A program made the position numbers and the translations under genes. From NCBI GenBank assembly GCA_001464475.1, contig LNDX01000005.1, positions 1 through 64,000 on the forward strand: DNA of 64,000 nt, read 5' to 3'. Positions 17,653-26,450 of this stretch are shown in pieces; position 1 is the stretch's first letter; every line of letters starts with the position of its first letter. The notes under the pieces were generated by a model, which was not told the origin of the DNA, made no database searches, and saw only the letters and a list, made by a program, of their open reading frames with translations. Origin of the DNA: Flavobacteriaceae bacterium Ga0077528 (GTDB lineage Bacteria > Bacteroidota > Bacteroidia > Flavobacteriales > Flavobacteriaceae).

Positions 17653-18156
17653 ATGATAACTAAAAAAGAAAACACAGAAGACAATAACTTGGAAACGAAT
17701 GAAAATTTACAAGAATCAACAGCTATTGTTGTAGATTCTAAAGAAGAAGTAGTTTCTGAAAAACCAAAGACACGAACAAGAGCGACTAGAACTTCAACAG
17801 TTAAAGCAACTCCAACTCGAACAAGAACAAAAGTTGTTAAAGAAGCAACAGTAACAGAAGCTAAAGCAGAAGAAGTTCTTGAAGAAACTGTCTCTGTAAA
17901 TAGCGAAAACACTGAAATTATGAAAGACTCAGAAAAAGAAAAAAAATCTAAAGCTAAAGAAATAGAGAAAAAAGAAAAAGACAAAAAGAAAGCTAAAGCT
18001 AAGAAAGACAAGCAAAAAGAAAAAGACAAAGAGAAAAAGAAAAAAGCTAAAAAGAAAGAGAAAGCTAAAAAGCAAAAGTCTAAATATAAAGCTAAAAAGA
18101 AAGAACAAGCAAAGAAAAAAGCTAAATCTAAAAAGAAAGCTAAGTCTAAAAAATAA
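17653..18156 (+). CDS. Lysine-rich histone H1-like protein
   Basis: The 167-residue product has an acidic/Thr-rich first half (ENTEDNNLETNENLQ, with RTRATRTSTVKATPTRTRT) and a second half made almost only of Lys, Ala, Glu and Ser in KAKKK-type repeats. The tail resembles bacterial H1-like nucleoid proteins and the basic extensions of some ribosome-associated factors. It most likely binds nucleic acid; this is inferred from composition only. It stands alone between the long hairpin at 17527 and its own terminator. Confidence 0.7.
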   Translation: MITKKENTEDNNLETNENLQESTAIVVDSKEEVVSEKPKTRTRATRTSTVKATPTRTRTKVVKEATVTEAKAEEVLEETVSVNSENTEIMKDSEKEKKSKAKEIEKKEKDKKKAKAKKDKQKEKDKEKKKKAKKKEKAKKQKSKYKAKKKEQAKKKAKSKKKAKSKK

Positions 18157-18159
18157 TTA

Positions 18160-18190
18160 TAAAAAACCGATGAAATTCATCGGTTTTTTT
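18160..18190 (+). terminator. Terminator after the lysine-rich protein
   Basis: AAAACCGATGA pairs with TCATCGGTTTT around a 3-nt loop, followed by more T residues. Confidence 0.85.
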
Positions 18191-18305
18191 TGTAAAAAAA
18201 GTTAAAATTTATCTAATGTTATTAAATTGTTAAGTAAAAGTTTTTTTATTGTAAAATAAAAAGTATATTTGTTATAGGAATATTAATTAAAAACCCAAAC
18301 TACTT

Positions 18306-18650
18306 ATGAAAAAGATAATTTTAATTGCTTTAATGATGGTTTCAGGTGTAATTTTTGCAAAAGGCGAACCACAATTAGAAGCTGTTGGACAATTAGTAAA
18401 AGCGACTTATTACTATGATAATGGTAATGTACAACAAGTAGGTTTCTTTAAAGACGGTAAATTAGATGGACAATGGACATCCTATTCTGAAAATGGTACG
18501 ATTCAAACTATTGCTGAATATTCTAACGGAGTAAAATCTGGAGTATGGAAATATTTTGATAATTCAATTGCAACTAAAGAAGTTTCTTATTCAAATAATG
18601 CAATTGTTTCAGTTACTAATTTCAAATCAAATTTTGTTGCAGGAAATTAA
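18306..18650 (+). CDS. Exported MORN-variant repeat protein
   Basis: The 114-residue product has a signal peptide (MKKIILIALMMVSGVIFAKG) and three MORN-like variant repeats (YYDNGNVQQVGFFKDGKLDGQW, YSENGTIQTIAEYSNGVKSGVW and a final degenerate copy), as in the YwqK family. Such proteins are common and functionally undefined in Bacteroidetes. It is probably periplasmic or surface-attached. TATATTTG at 18264-18271 fits a -7 promoter box. Confidence 0.8.
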   Translation: MKKIILIALMMVSGVIFAKGEPQLEAVGQLVKATYYYDNGNVQQVGFFKDGKLDGQWTSYSENGTIQTIAEYSNGVKSGVWKYFDNSIATKEVSYSNNAIVSVTNFKSNFVAGN

Positions 18651-18675
18651 TACAAAATTTAAAAATAAAATAATA

Positions 18676-18701
18676 AGCCATCTTTTTAAGGTGGCTTTTT
18701 T
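18676..18701 (+). terminator. Terminator after the MORN-repeat protein
   Basis: AGCCATCTT pairs with AAGGTGGCT (one G-T pair) around TTT, followed by a T run. Confidence 0.8.
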
Positions 18702-18714
18702 AGTTTCAATAGGT

Positions 18715-18790
18715 ATATAAAATACAAAAGCCGATCTGGAGCGATCGGCTATTGTGGTGAGGTGTAACTTCCTTTCGGAATCCTCGGTGC
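18715..18790 (-). ncRNA. Candidate small structured RNA
   Basis: On the minus strand there is a hairpin TTCC-GAAA-GGAA enclosed by GAGG/CCTC, then a hairpin AGCCGATC (18750-18743), loop GCTCCA, GATCGGCT (18736-18729) followed at once by TTTTGTATTTT. Together with the -7 box TATCTTTG directly upstream (18797-18790), this has the form of a free-standing transcript of about 70 nt with its own terminator. I do not recognise the family with certainty; the Flavo-1 motif of Bacteroidetes is one candidate to test. No protein frame fits. Confidence 0.5.
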
Positions 18791-18797
18791 AAAGATA
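18790..18797 (-). promoter_or_regulatory. -7 box of the candidate small RNA
   Basis: TATCTTTG on the minus strand matches TAnnTTTG exactly and lies about 7 nt before the first paired bases of the candidate RNA. No convincing -33 TTG was found. Confidence 0.4.
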
Positions 18798-18904
18798 AGC
18801 TTATAATTTAAATAAATTCATAATTTTTTATTAAACTTTAATTAACTTGGAAAGTTTCAACTTTTTTCAATTTATATTTGTTTAAATTAACTAAACTAAA
18901 TTTT

Positions 18905-21448
18905 ATGATTAAAAAATCAATCCAAATTGTTTTTTGTCTTCTTCTTTTGACAAATGCTTCGAGTTTTTCACAAAAGAAAGACAAAAAGAAAAACGAAACT
19001 CCTCCACCAACAGTTGCTGCTGATGCTAAAAAGCCAGAAGCCAAAAAAGAACCAAAGCCGTACAAAAAAGTTATTGACTCAACAGCTGTTACTCAAAAAG
19101 GTTTAATTGATGTACACAAAGTAGGTGAAAAATATTTATTTGAAATTTCTGAATCACTACTAGGTAAAGAAATTATGACCATAACTAGATATTCTAAAAC
19201 TCCTGCTGGTGGTGGAATATTTGGAGGTGAAGAGATTAATCGTCAGGTGGTTCGCTTTGAAAAAGGAATGAACAATACTATTATCTTACGTTCAATAACC
19301 TATGTAATTACAACACCCGATGAAGATAAACCTATAACAAAATCAGTAAAAAATTCGAGTGCTGATCCAATTATTGGAATTTATGATGTTTTGGCGTACA
19401 AAAAGTCTGAATCTGGTAAAGAAAACCTATCAAGTGTAATCGATATGACCACTGCTTTCGATTCGGATACTCAAATTTTTTCATTGAATCCTATTAATAA
19501 ACAATTATTAAGCATACAAGCATTTCAAAAAGATAAGTCGTTTATTCAATTTGTAAAAAGTTTTCCTATAAATACTGAAATACGAACAACAAAAACATTT
19601 GCCACAGTTGCTCCTCAAATTTCAAGAACTCCAACACCAAAAATAGGTACAGATTTTCCTGCCGCTTTAGATGCTGGTGTGGTTTCAATGGAAATAAATA
19701 CTTCGTTTATTTTACTTCCAGAAAATCCGATGCGCAAGCGAACTTTTGATAAAAGAGTGGGCTATTTCGCTAATGGATATGATGTTTTTGAAGAGGATTC
19801 GCAAAAAGCTGACACTGACATTTTTGCTGTAAGATGGCGTTTAGAACCAAAAAATGAAGAAGATGCTCAAAAGCAAAAGCGTGGTGAATTAATTGAACCA
19901 AAAAAACCAATAGTTTATTATCTAGATCCAGCCACTCCAGATAAATGGAAACCTTTTATAAAACAAGGTATCGATGATTGGCAAGCTGCATTCGAATTTG
20001 CTGGCTGGAAAAATGCCATTCGTGGTGAATATTGGCCAGAAAATGATCCAACAATGAGTTTAGAAGATGCACGTTTTTCTGTACTAAGATATTTTGCTGC
20101 TGAAATTCAAAATGCCTACGGACCAAATGTTCACGATCCAAGAACAGGTGAAATTATGGAAAGTCATATTGGATGGTACCACAACATAATGAGTTTATTG
20201 CGTGATTGGTATTTGATACAAACAGCTGCTGTCGATCCAAAAGCAAGAAACAAAAAGTTTGATGATAAATTAATGGGTGAGTTAATTAGATTTGTTGCGG
20301 CCCATGAAGTTGGTCATACACTAGGATTACGTCACAATATGGGAGCAAGTAATGCCACTCCAGTAGAAATGTTGAGAAATCCTGAGTTTCAGAAGAAAAA
20401 CGGACATACATCATCCATTATGGATTATGCTCGTTTCAATTACGTAGCACAGCCAGAAGATGGTGTTACCGACTTATTTCCAAGAATTGGTGATTACGAC
20501 AAATGGGCTATAAAATGGGGTTATTCTTATTTTAGCGATGCAAAATCGGATGATGATGAAAAAGCATTGTTAAATGAAATGACGAAAGAAGCATATAAAA
20601 ATCGTAGATTGTGGTTTGGAACTGAATCTAATCCATTCGATCCGAGATATCAAACTGAGGATTTAGGTGATAATGCAATGAAAGCATCTGAATATGGGAT
20701 TAAAAATTTAAAAAGAATCTTGCCTAATTTGCTTGAATGGAGCAAAGAAAAAGGTGAGGATTATTCTGAACTTGAAGGTTTGTACAACTCTTTGGTTGGT
20801 CAATTTCGTCGCTACATGGGTCATGTTACCAAAAATGTCGGTGGAATTTACGAGACTCCAAAAACTTATGATATGGTTGGTAATGAATATGAAGTTGTTC
20901 CATCAGCAATACAAAATGAAGCAGTTGCTTTTTTAAATGAACAAGTTTTTAAGACACCTTCTTGGTTACTTGATCAAAATATTTTAGCAAAAATTAATCC
21001 AGATAACGGTGTAGAGCTTATGAAAGGAATACAAGATGGAACATTATCTAATTTATTATCTGCTGATCGAATGGTACGTTTACTTGAAACTTCTTCCTTA
21101 AGTAAAGCAAATTATTCTGTAGACGAGTTATTGACTGATTTAAAACGAGGTATTTTTTCTGAACTAAAATCAAATTCTGAAATTAATATTTACAGAAGAA
21201 ATTTACAAAAAGGTTTTGTATCTAAATTAATTGATGCCATTAGTTTAGATAGAAATGTTGTCGCAAATTTTAACGGAAAAAGAATAATTATTGCAGATAC
21301 TGATGTGCCTTCAATTGCAAGAGGACATTTAATAGAACTAAGAACTCAACTAAAAGTAGCAAGTGCAACTGCAACCGATAGAATAAGTAAATTTCATATT
21401 GCTGATTTGGTAGCTAGAATTGATAAAGCACTGAATCCGAATAGGTAG
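18905..21448 (+). CDS. Secreted zinc metalloprotease (DUF5117/DUF5118 family)
   Basis: The 847-residue product starts at 18905 (MIKKSIQIVFCLLLLTNASSFS), which gives a clean signal peptide; an upstream in-frame codon adds only nine unlikely residues. After a Lys-rich segment come a DUF5118-like start, the DUF5117 region and a metzincin domain with HEVGHTLGLRHN near residue 466, in which H, H and H bind zinc. PNVHDPRTGEI and SIMDYARFNY (a Met-turn-like segment) are typical. These large Bacteroidetes zincins are secreted or periplasmic; substrates are unknown. Confidence 0.88.
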   Translation: MIKKSIQIVFCLLLLTNASSFSQKKDKKKNETPPPTVAADAKKPEAKKEPKPYKKVIDSTAVTQKGLIDVHKVGEKYLFEISESLLGKEIMTITRYSKTPAGGGIFGGEEINRQVVRFEKGMNNTIILRSITYVITTPDEDKPITKSVKNSSADPIIGIYDVLAYKKSESGKENLSSVIDMTTAFDSDTQIFSLNPINKQLLSIQAFQKDKSFIQFVKSFPINTEIRTTKTFATVAPQISRTPTPKIGTDFPAALDAGVVSMEINTSFILLPENPMRKRTFDKRVGYFANGYDVFEEDSQKADTDIFAVRWRLEPKNEEDAQKQKRGELIEPKKPIVYYLDPATPDKWKPFIKQGIDDWQAAFEFAGWKNAIRGEYWPENDPTMSLEDARFSVLRYFAAEIQNAYGPNVHDPRTGEIMESHIGWYHNIMSLLRDWYLIQTAAVDPKARNKKFDDKLMGELIRFVAAHEVGHTLGLRHNMGASNATPVEMLRNPEFQKKNGHTSSIMDYARFNYVAQPEDGVTDLFPRIGDYDKWAIKWGYSYFSDAKSDDDEKALLNEMTKEAYKNRRLWFGTESNPFDPRYQTEDLGDNAMKASEYGIKNLKRILPNLLEWSKEKGEDYSELEGLYNSLVGQFRRYMGHVTKNVGGIYETPKTYDMVGNEYEVVPSAIQNEAVAFLNEQVFKTPSWLLDQNILAKINPDNGVELMKGIQDGTLSNLLSADRMVRLLETSSLSKANYSVDELLTDLKRGIFSELKSNSEINIYRRNLQKGFVSKLIDAISLDRNVVANFNGKRIIIADTDVPSIARGHLIELRTQLKVASATATDRISKFHIADLVARIDKALNPNR

Positions 21449-21470
21449 TTTTTTATATTGATTATAAACT

Positions 21471-21502
21471 AAAATAGCCGATCACTTTAGATCGGCTATT
21501 TT
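21471..21502. terminator. Strong terminator after the zincin gene
   Basis: A perfect 13-bp stem: AAAATAGCCGATC (21471-21483) with GATCGGCTATTTT (21490-21502). The core AGCCGATC/GATCGGCT is the same as in the candidate small RNA at 18729-18750, so the zincin gene is flanked by two related hairpins. Confidence 0.85.
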
Positions 21503-21562
21503 AGTTTTAATTTAGAAAGAAACTGATGCAATTGCAAAGGTTGTATTTTTTAACACTAAACA

Positions 21563-22658
21563 CTATTCCTCTTTCTGTCCCATCATCATTAAATAAGCTT
21601 TCAAAAATCCGTCAATTTCGCCATTCATTACGCCATCAACATCACTAGTTTCTTTTCCAGTGCGAACGTCTTTGACCAATTTATAAGGTTGCATTACGTA
21701 ATTTCTAATTTGCGAACCCCATTCAATTTTCATCTTTCCAGCTTCTATATCAGCTCTTTGGGCTAATTGTTTTTTCAACTCAATTTCATATAATTGGGAA
21801 CGTAACATCTGCATTGCACGTTGTCTATTATCATGTTGCGAACGCGTTTCTGAACACTGAATTTGAATTCCAGTTGGCTTGTGAACTAATTGTACTTTGG
21901 TTTCAACTTTGTTTACATTTTGTCCACCAGCGCCACTTGAGCGAGCAGTCGTAATTTCAATATCAGCTGGGTTGATTTCAATTTCTATAGTATCATCAAC
22001 CAAAGGATAAACATAAACGGAAGCAAAGGAAGTATGACGTTTGGCATTACTATCAAAAGGAGAAATTCGCACCAATCGATGTACACCATTTTCACCTTTT
22101 AAATATCCAAAAGCAAAATCACCTTCAATTTCTAAAGTCACCGTTTTAATTCCGGCAACATCACCTTCTTGAAAGTTTAATTCTTTTACTTTGTATTTTT
22201 GCTTTTCTGCCCACATTAAATACATTCGCATCAACATAGAAGCCCAATCACAACTTTCAGTTCCACCAGCACCGGCGGTAATTTGCAATACAGCACTCAA
22301 ATTATCACCTTCATCAGAAAGCATATTCCTGAATTCGATATCTTCCAATAAATTATTGGTTAAATCATATTGTGTATCTAGTTCTTCTTCAGTGGCATCA
22401 CCTTCTTTATAAAAGTCATAGGTCATTTGAAGTTCTTCGGCAAGCGAATTTGCTTTTTCAAAATCTTCCACCCATTTTTTCTTAGAACGCAGGTTTCTTA
22501 CAATCAATTCTGCTTCTTTGGCATTGTTCCAAAAGTCTGGCGCAAAGGTCTTTTCCTCTTCGTTGGTTATCTCGATAAGCTTGGCATCAATGTCAAAGAT
22601 ACCTCCTCAACGCACCAAGACGTTCTACAATACCTTTAATTTGTTCGGTATTTGTCAT
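21563..22658 (-). CDS. prfB: Peptide chain release factor 2, programmed +1 frameshift
   Basis: RF2 ends translation at UGA and UAA codons. The first 21 codons (22658-22596, [21 protein letters not shown]) are followed by an in-frame TGA at 22595-22593; a +1 shift at CTT-TGA-C continues as [17 protein letters not shown] and on to the stop at 21563, for 364 residues in all, the normal RF2 length. The stop-recognition SPF tripeptide (VRISPFDSN) and the catalytic GGQ ([14 protein letters not shown]) are present. The large open frame alone lacks the N-terminal 50 residues, so a simple caller would start it wrongly at an internal codon. Confidence 0.95.
22592..22607 (-). promoter_or_regulatory. prfB: prfB programmed frameshift site
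   Basis: On the minus strand, an internal Shine-Dalgarno AGGAGG (22607-22602) is followed by TAT CTT TGA C. It matches the Escherichia coli prfB site apart from one base in the Shine-Dalgarno. When RF2 is scarce the ribosome pauses at TGA and slips to GAC, giving autoregulation. It is notable that a strong SD is kept here although genes of this phylum rarely use one. Confidence 0.95.
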
Positions 22659-22688
22659 AAATAATGTAATTTTGTAAACGCAAATGTA
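22643..22688. promoter_or_regulatory. Divergent promoters of ltaE and prfB
   Basis: For ltaE (plus): TTG at 22641-22643, a 23-nt spacer, and TAATTTTG at 22667-22674. For prfB (minus): TACATTTG at 22688-22681; its -33 box is not evident. Confidence 0.5.
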
Positions 22689-22705
22689 ATGCATCAGAAA
22701 TTGAT

Positions 22706-23731
22706 ATGGAAATAAATTTAGTTAGTGACACTGTAACCAAACCTAGCAACGAAATGTTGCAGTTTATGTTTAACGCAAAAGTAGGTGATGATGTTTACAA
22801 GCAAGATCCAACAGTAAATGAATTAGAATCTGCTGTTGCTCAGTTATTTGGAATGGAAGCTGCTTTGTTTTTCCCGAGTGGAACTATGGCTAATCAAACG
22901 GCAATCAAACTACATACGCAACCTGGTGAACAAGTAATTTGCGATAAATATTCTCATATTTACCATTATGAAGGTGGTGGAGCATCTTTTAATAGTGGTG
23001 TTTCTTGTTGTTTGGTTGATGGAAAACGAGGAATGATTACTGCCGATTTAGTAAAAAACGCAATAAATGATCCCGAATTTTATCACGCACCTTTAACTAC
23101 TTTAGTAAGTATTGAAAACACAACAAACAAAGGTGGTGGCGCTTGTTATGATTTAGCAGAATTAAGAAAAATAAAACAAGTTTGCACAGAGAATAATCTA
23201 AAATATCATTTGGATGGTGCTCGATTGTGGAATGCCATGGTAGCCAAAAAACAACATCCAAAACAATTTGGTGAATTGTTCGATACGATTTCAGTTTGTT
23301 TATCTAAAGGACTTGGCGCTCCAATTGGCTCCTTATTATTAGGAACTAAAGCCGATATGAAACGTGCGCTTCGTATTAGAAAAATATTTGGTGGCGGAAT
23401 GCGTCAATCAGGATATTTAGCTGCAGCCGGAATGTATGCTTTGCAACACAACATGCTTCGATTGGAAGATGATCATAGACGTGCTAAAGAATTAGGTGAA
23501 TTATTGAGTAAACTTCCTTGGGTCGAAAAAGTGGAGCCAATTGAAACTAATATCTTAATTTTTTCAGTAAGACCATCATTGGAAGATAAATGGGTTATTG
23601 AAAAATTAAAACAAAAAAACATCCACATAAGTTCTATGGGACAAGGAAAACTACGTATTGTAACCCATTTAGATTACAAAGAAGTGATGCATAGTTATGT
23701 AATGGAAGCACTCTCAAAAATCAAATTTTAA
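22706..23731 (+). CDS. ltaE: Low-specificity L-threonine aldolase
   Basis: This PLP enzyme of 341 residues cleaves L-threonine or allo-threonine to glycine and acetaldehyde. The fold type I pattern is clear: INLVSDTVTKPS at the start, FFPSGTMANQTAI, HLDGARLWNA, and CLSKGLGAPIGS with the PLP lysine near residue 203. The start lies close to prfB on the other strand, with overlapping divergent promoters. A pathway role in glycine supply is expected. Confidence 0.93.
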   Translation: MEINLVSDTVTKPSNEMLQFMFNAKVGDDVYKQDPTVNELESAVAQLFGMEAALFFPSGTMANQTAIKLHTQPGEQVICDKYSHIYHYEGGGASFNSGVSCCLVDGKRGMITADLVKNAINDPEFYHAPLTTLVSIENTTNKGGGACYDLAELRKIKQVCTENNLKYHLDGARLWNAMVAKKQHPKQFGELFDTISVCLSKGLGAPIGSLLLGTKADMKRALRIRKIFGGGMRQSGYLAAAGMYALQHNMLRLEDDHRRAKELGELLSKLPWVEKVEPIETNILIFSVRPSLEDKWVIEKLKQKNIHISSMGQGKLRIVTHLDYKEVMHSYVMEALSKIKF

Positions 23732-23780
23732 AAATTCCAAATACCAATCTTTAATTATCAAAAATTGGAATTTGGAATTT
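23732..23780. terminator. Long hairpin between convergent genes
   Basis: Arms 23732-23748 and 23764-23780 pair over 17 bp with one mismatch (AAATTCCAAATaCCAAT form). It follows the ltaE stop directly and its right arm touches the ybaB stop, so it can terminate both. It belongs to the class of long AT-rich palindromes seen repeatedly in this window. Confidence 0.65.
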
Positions 23781-24102
23781 ATTTAAACATATCCATTCCT
23801 GGAATATTTGGCATTCCATCTTTGGCAACAGCTCCTAATTCAGCTTCGTTAACGTTGGTTGCCTTTTCTATTGCTTTATTTAAAGTTAAAATCAAGTAAT
23901 CTTCAAGTTGTTCTTTGTCTTGCAACAAACTTTCATCAATTTCTATTGTCTTTATTTTTCTATTGGCATTTAAAGTTACTTTTAACAAGCCGTCATTGCT
24001 TTGTTCGTCCACTAAAACAGTATCCAATCGTTTTTTAGTTTCTTCAATTTTTTGTTGGGTTTCCTTTAGTTTACCCATCATTCCCATGATATCTCCAAAC
24101 AT
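23779..24102 (-). CDS. ybaB: YbaB/EbfC-family nucleoid-associated protein
   Basis: The 107-residue DNA-binding protein starts [26 protein letters not shown], the family signature, followed by the central beta sheet ([19 protein letters not shown]) and a C-terminal helix. YbaB dimers coat DNA. The length is typical. The promoter at 24124-24154 fits. Confidence 0.92.
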   Translation of the reverse strand: MFGDIMGMMGKLKETQQKIEETKKRLDTVLVDEQSNDGLLKVTLNANRKIKTIEIDESLLQDKEQLEDYLILTLNKAIEKATNVNEAELGAVAKDGMPNIPGMDMFK

Positions 24103-24123
24103 AATTTTAAGTATTTAGTTTTG

Positions 24124-24154
24124 CAAAATTAGGGAATTCAATTTCAAAAGTCAA
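24124..24154 (-). promoter_or_regulatory. ybaB: ybaB promoter
   Basis: On the minus strand TTG (24154-24152), a 20-nt spacer, then TAATTTTG (24131-24124). The neighbouring 24130-24215 stretch is built of TCAAAAATCAACT-like repeats. Confidence 0.6.
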
Positions 24155-24319
24155 TATCAAAAATCAACTTCAAAAATCAACTTCAATTTCAAAAATTTCA
24201 AAAATTTCTCTCATCTGTGTTGCAAAAAAATGTCAATAACAATGTTAATATCAATCGTATCACTTAACATTTATTAAAGACTAGTTTGCAATACATTTGC
24301 TTTGAATTTTAATACAATT

Positions 24320-26380
24320 ATGAGTACAAAAATACAACCACCAATTGCTAAAATTATTCCTCATGAACTTGAAAAACATGGACATGTTAGAATTGATAAT
24401 TATTATTGGTTAAACGATAGAGAAAATCCAGAAGTTATTGATTATTTGAATAAAGAAAACGATTATTACAATCAATCAACAGCGCATACCAAAGATTTTC
24501 AAAAGGATTTATTTGAAGAAATGAAAGCAAGAATTAAGGAAGATGATTCGTCGGTTCCTTATTTTTACAATGGTTATTATTACATTACTAGATTTGAAAA
24601 AGGTAAAGATTATCCAATTCATTCTCGAAAAAAAGGTTCGTTAGATGCCAAAGAAGAAATAATGTTTGATTGCAACGAAATGGCAAAAGGACATTCGTAT
24701 TTTAACTTAAACGGTATTAATATCAGTGAAGATAACAAATGGGTTTCTTTTGGTGTTGATACGGTTTCAAGACGTCAATATACCATTCAAATTAAGAATT
24801 TAGAAACTAACGAAATTCTTCCTCTCAAAATTGAAAACACTACTGGTGGCGCAACTTGGGCAAGTGATAATAAAACTTTGTTTTACTCAAGAAAAGATGA
24901 AGTAACACTTCGTCCTGATAGAATTTACAAACATAAATTAGGTTCAAATCCATCAGAAGATGTTGTGGTTTATTTCGAAAAAGACGACACTTTCAATGTT
25001 TCTATTTACAAATCAAAATCAAAAAAATATTTGATTATTTCTTCAGAAAGTACTTTAACTTCTGAATTTCAGATTCTTTTATCGGAGACACCTGATGAAC
25101 AATTTAAAGTTTTTCAAAAACGTACTCGTGAGTTAGAATATTCTATTTCACATTATGAAGATAGTTTTTATATCGTTACCAATAAAGATGATGCTACCAA
25201 TTTTAAAGTGATGAAAACTCCTGAAGATAAAACTTCAAAGGAAAATTGGGAAGATTTAATTCCGCACAGAGAAGAGGTTTTATTAGAAGGCATTGATATT
25301 TTTAAAGATTATTTGGTTGTTTCTGAACGTTTTGATGGTCTGAATAAAATCCGAATTATGCCTTGGAGTGGAGAAGGAGAATACTATTTGCCTTTTGAAC
25401 TAGAAACTTACACTGCATACACCACAACTAATATTGATTTTGATACTGAAATCCTTCGCTATGGCTATCAATCCATGGCAATTCCGTCATCGGTGATTGA
25501 TTTTAATATGCGTACTAAAGAGAAAACCATCTTGAAGGAGCAAGAAGTTCTTGGAGGAAAATTTGATAAAAACAATTACATCGAAGAACGAATTTGGGCA
25601 ACAGCTCAAGACGGAACCAAAATTCCAATGTCTGTGGTGTATAGAAAAGGAATGGTGTTGAATGGTAAAAATCCGTTTCTTTTGTATGCTTATGGTTCTT
25701 ATGGAATGACAATGGAGCCTTATTTTTCAACAACGCGATTAAGTTTATTGGATAGAGGATTTATCTATGCCATAGCTCATGTTCGCGGAGGTGAAGACAT
25801 GGGAAGAATGTGGTATGAAGACGGAAAATTATTAAAAAAGAAAAACACTTTTACCGATTTTATTGATTGTTCCAAACATGTAATTGCTGAAAAATATACA
25901 TCTGAAGAGCATTTATATGCTGAAGGTGGATCTGCTGGAGGATTATTAATGGGTGCAATTATCAACATGAATCCCGAATTATATAATGGTGTGATTGCTC
26001 AAGTGCCATTTGTTGATGTTGTAACAACGATGCTTGATGATACTATTCCATTAACAACAGGAGAATATGACGAATGGGGAAATCCAAATGTTAAAAAATA
26101 TTATGATTATATGTTGTCGTATTCGCCTTATGATAATGTGAAAGAGCAAGATTATCCAAATTTATATATTTCTACAGGATTGCATGATTCTCAGGTACAG
26201 TATTGGGAACCAGCTAAATGGGTAGCTAAATTAAGAGTGTTAAAAACTAATTCTAAGCAATTATTTATGGACACAAATATGGATGCAGGACATGGTGGCG
26301 CGTCTGGAAGATTTGAATCTCTTAAAGAAGTTGCCAAAGAATTCAGTTTTTTGTTAGATTTAGAAAAAATTAAAAATTAA
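24320..26380 (+). CDS. ptrB: S9-family oligopeptidase (oligopeptidase B-like)
   Basis: This serine oligopeptidase has 686 residues: an N-terminal beta-propeller domain and a C-terminal alpha/beta-hydrolase domain. The catalytic Ser lies in EGGSAGGLLMG near residue 535, the Asp in STGLHDSQVQYWEP, and the His in DAGHGGASGR. The preceding YGSYGMTMEPYFS and AIAHVRGGEDMGRMWYEDGK are typical of oligopeptidase B. No signal peptide is visible, so it is cytoplasmic. The ATG at 24320 is preferred over a TTG 18 nt upstream. TACATTTG at 24292-24299 is a likely -7 box. Confidence 0.92.
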   Translation: MSTKIQPPIAKIIPHELEKHGHVRIDNYYWLNDRENPEVIDYLNKENDYYNQSTAHTKDFQKDLFEEMKARIKEDDSSVPYFYNGYYYITRFEKGKDYPIHSRKKGSLDAKEEIMFDCNEMAKGHSYFNLNGINISEDNKWVSFGVDTVSRRQYTIQIKNLETNEILPLKIENTTGGATWASDNKTLFYSRKDEVTLRPDRIYKHKLGSNPSEDVVVYFEKDDTFNVSIYKSKSKKYLIISSESTLTSEFQILLSETPDEQFKVFQKRTRELEYSISHYEDSFYIVTNKDDATNFKVMKTPEDKTSKENWEDLIPHREEVLLEGIDIFKDYLVVSERFDGLNKIRIMPWSGEGEYYLPFELETYTAYTTTNIDFDTEILRYGYQSMAIPSSVIDFNMRTKEKTILKEQEVLGGKFDKNNYIEERIWATAQDGTKIPMSVVYRKGMVLNGKNPFLLYAYGSYGMTMEPYFSTTRLSLLDRGFIYAIAHVRGGEDMGRMWYEDGKLLKKKNTFTDFIDCSKHVIAEKYTSEEHLYAEGGSAGGLLMGAIINMNPELYNGVIAQVPFVDVVTTMLDDTIPLTTGEYDEWGNPNVKKYYDYMLSYSPYDNVKEQDYPNLYISTGLHDSQVQYWEPAKWVAKLRVLKTNSKQLFMDTNMDAGHGGASGRFESLKEVAKEFSFLLDLEKIKN

Positions 26381-26450
26381 TTTATTAAATTTGCAAGGTT
26401 TTGTGGCAAGCTAATTTTAAAAATTTTGCCTCGACACTAATTTTTTATTT

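Noticed and set aside
17610..18029. Minus-strand 139-residue Ser/Phe/Leu frame
   Set aside because: It is the exact complement of the lysine-rich gene; Lys codons read backwards give Phe and Leu.
18727..18790. Terminator of the plus-strand MORN-repeat gene
   Set aside because: That gene already has a terminator at 18676-18701, and the T-rich run beside the second hairpin lies on its minus-strand 3' side.
24130..24215. CRISPR-like repeats (TCAAAAATCAACT units)
   Set aside because: Units are short, adjoining and variable without spacers; this is low-complexity sequence behind the ybaB promoter.
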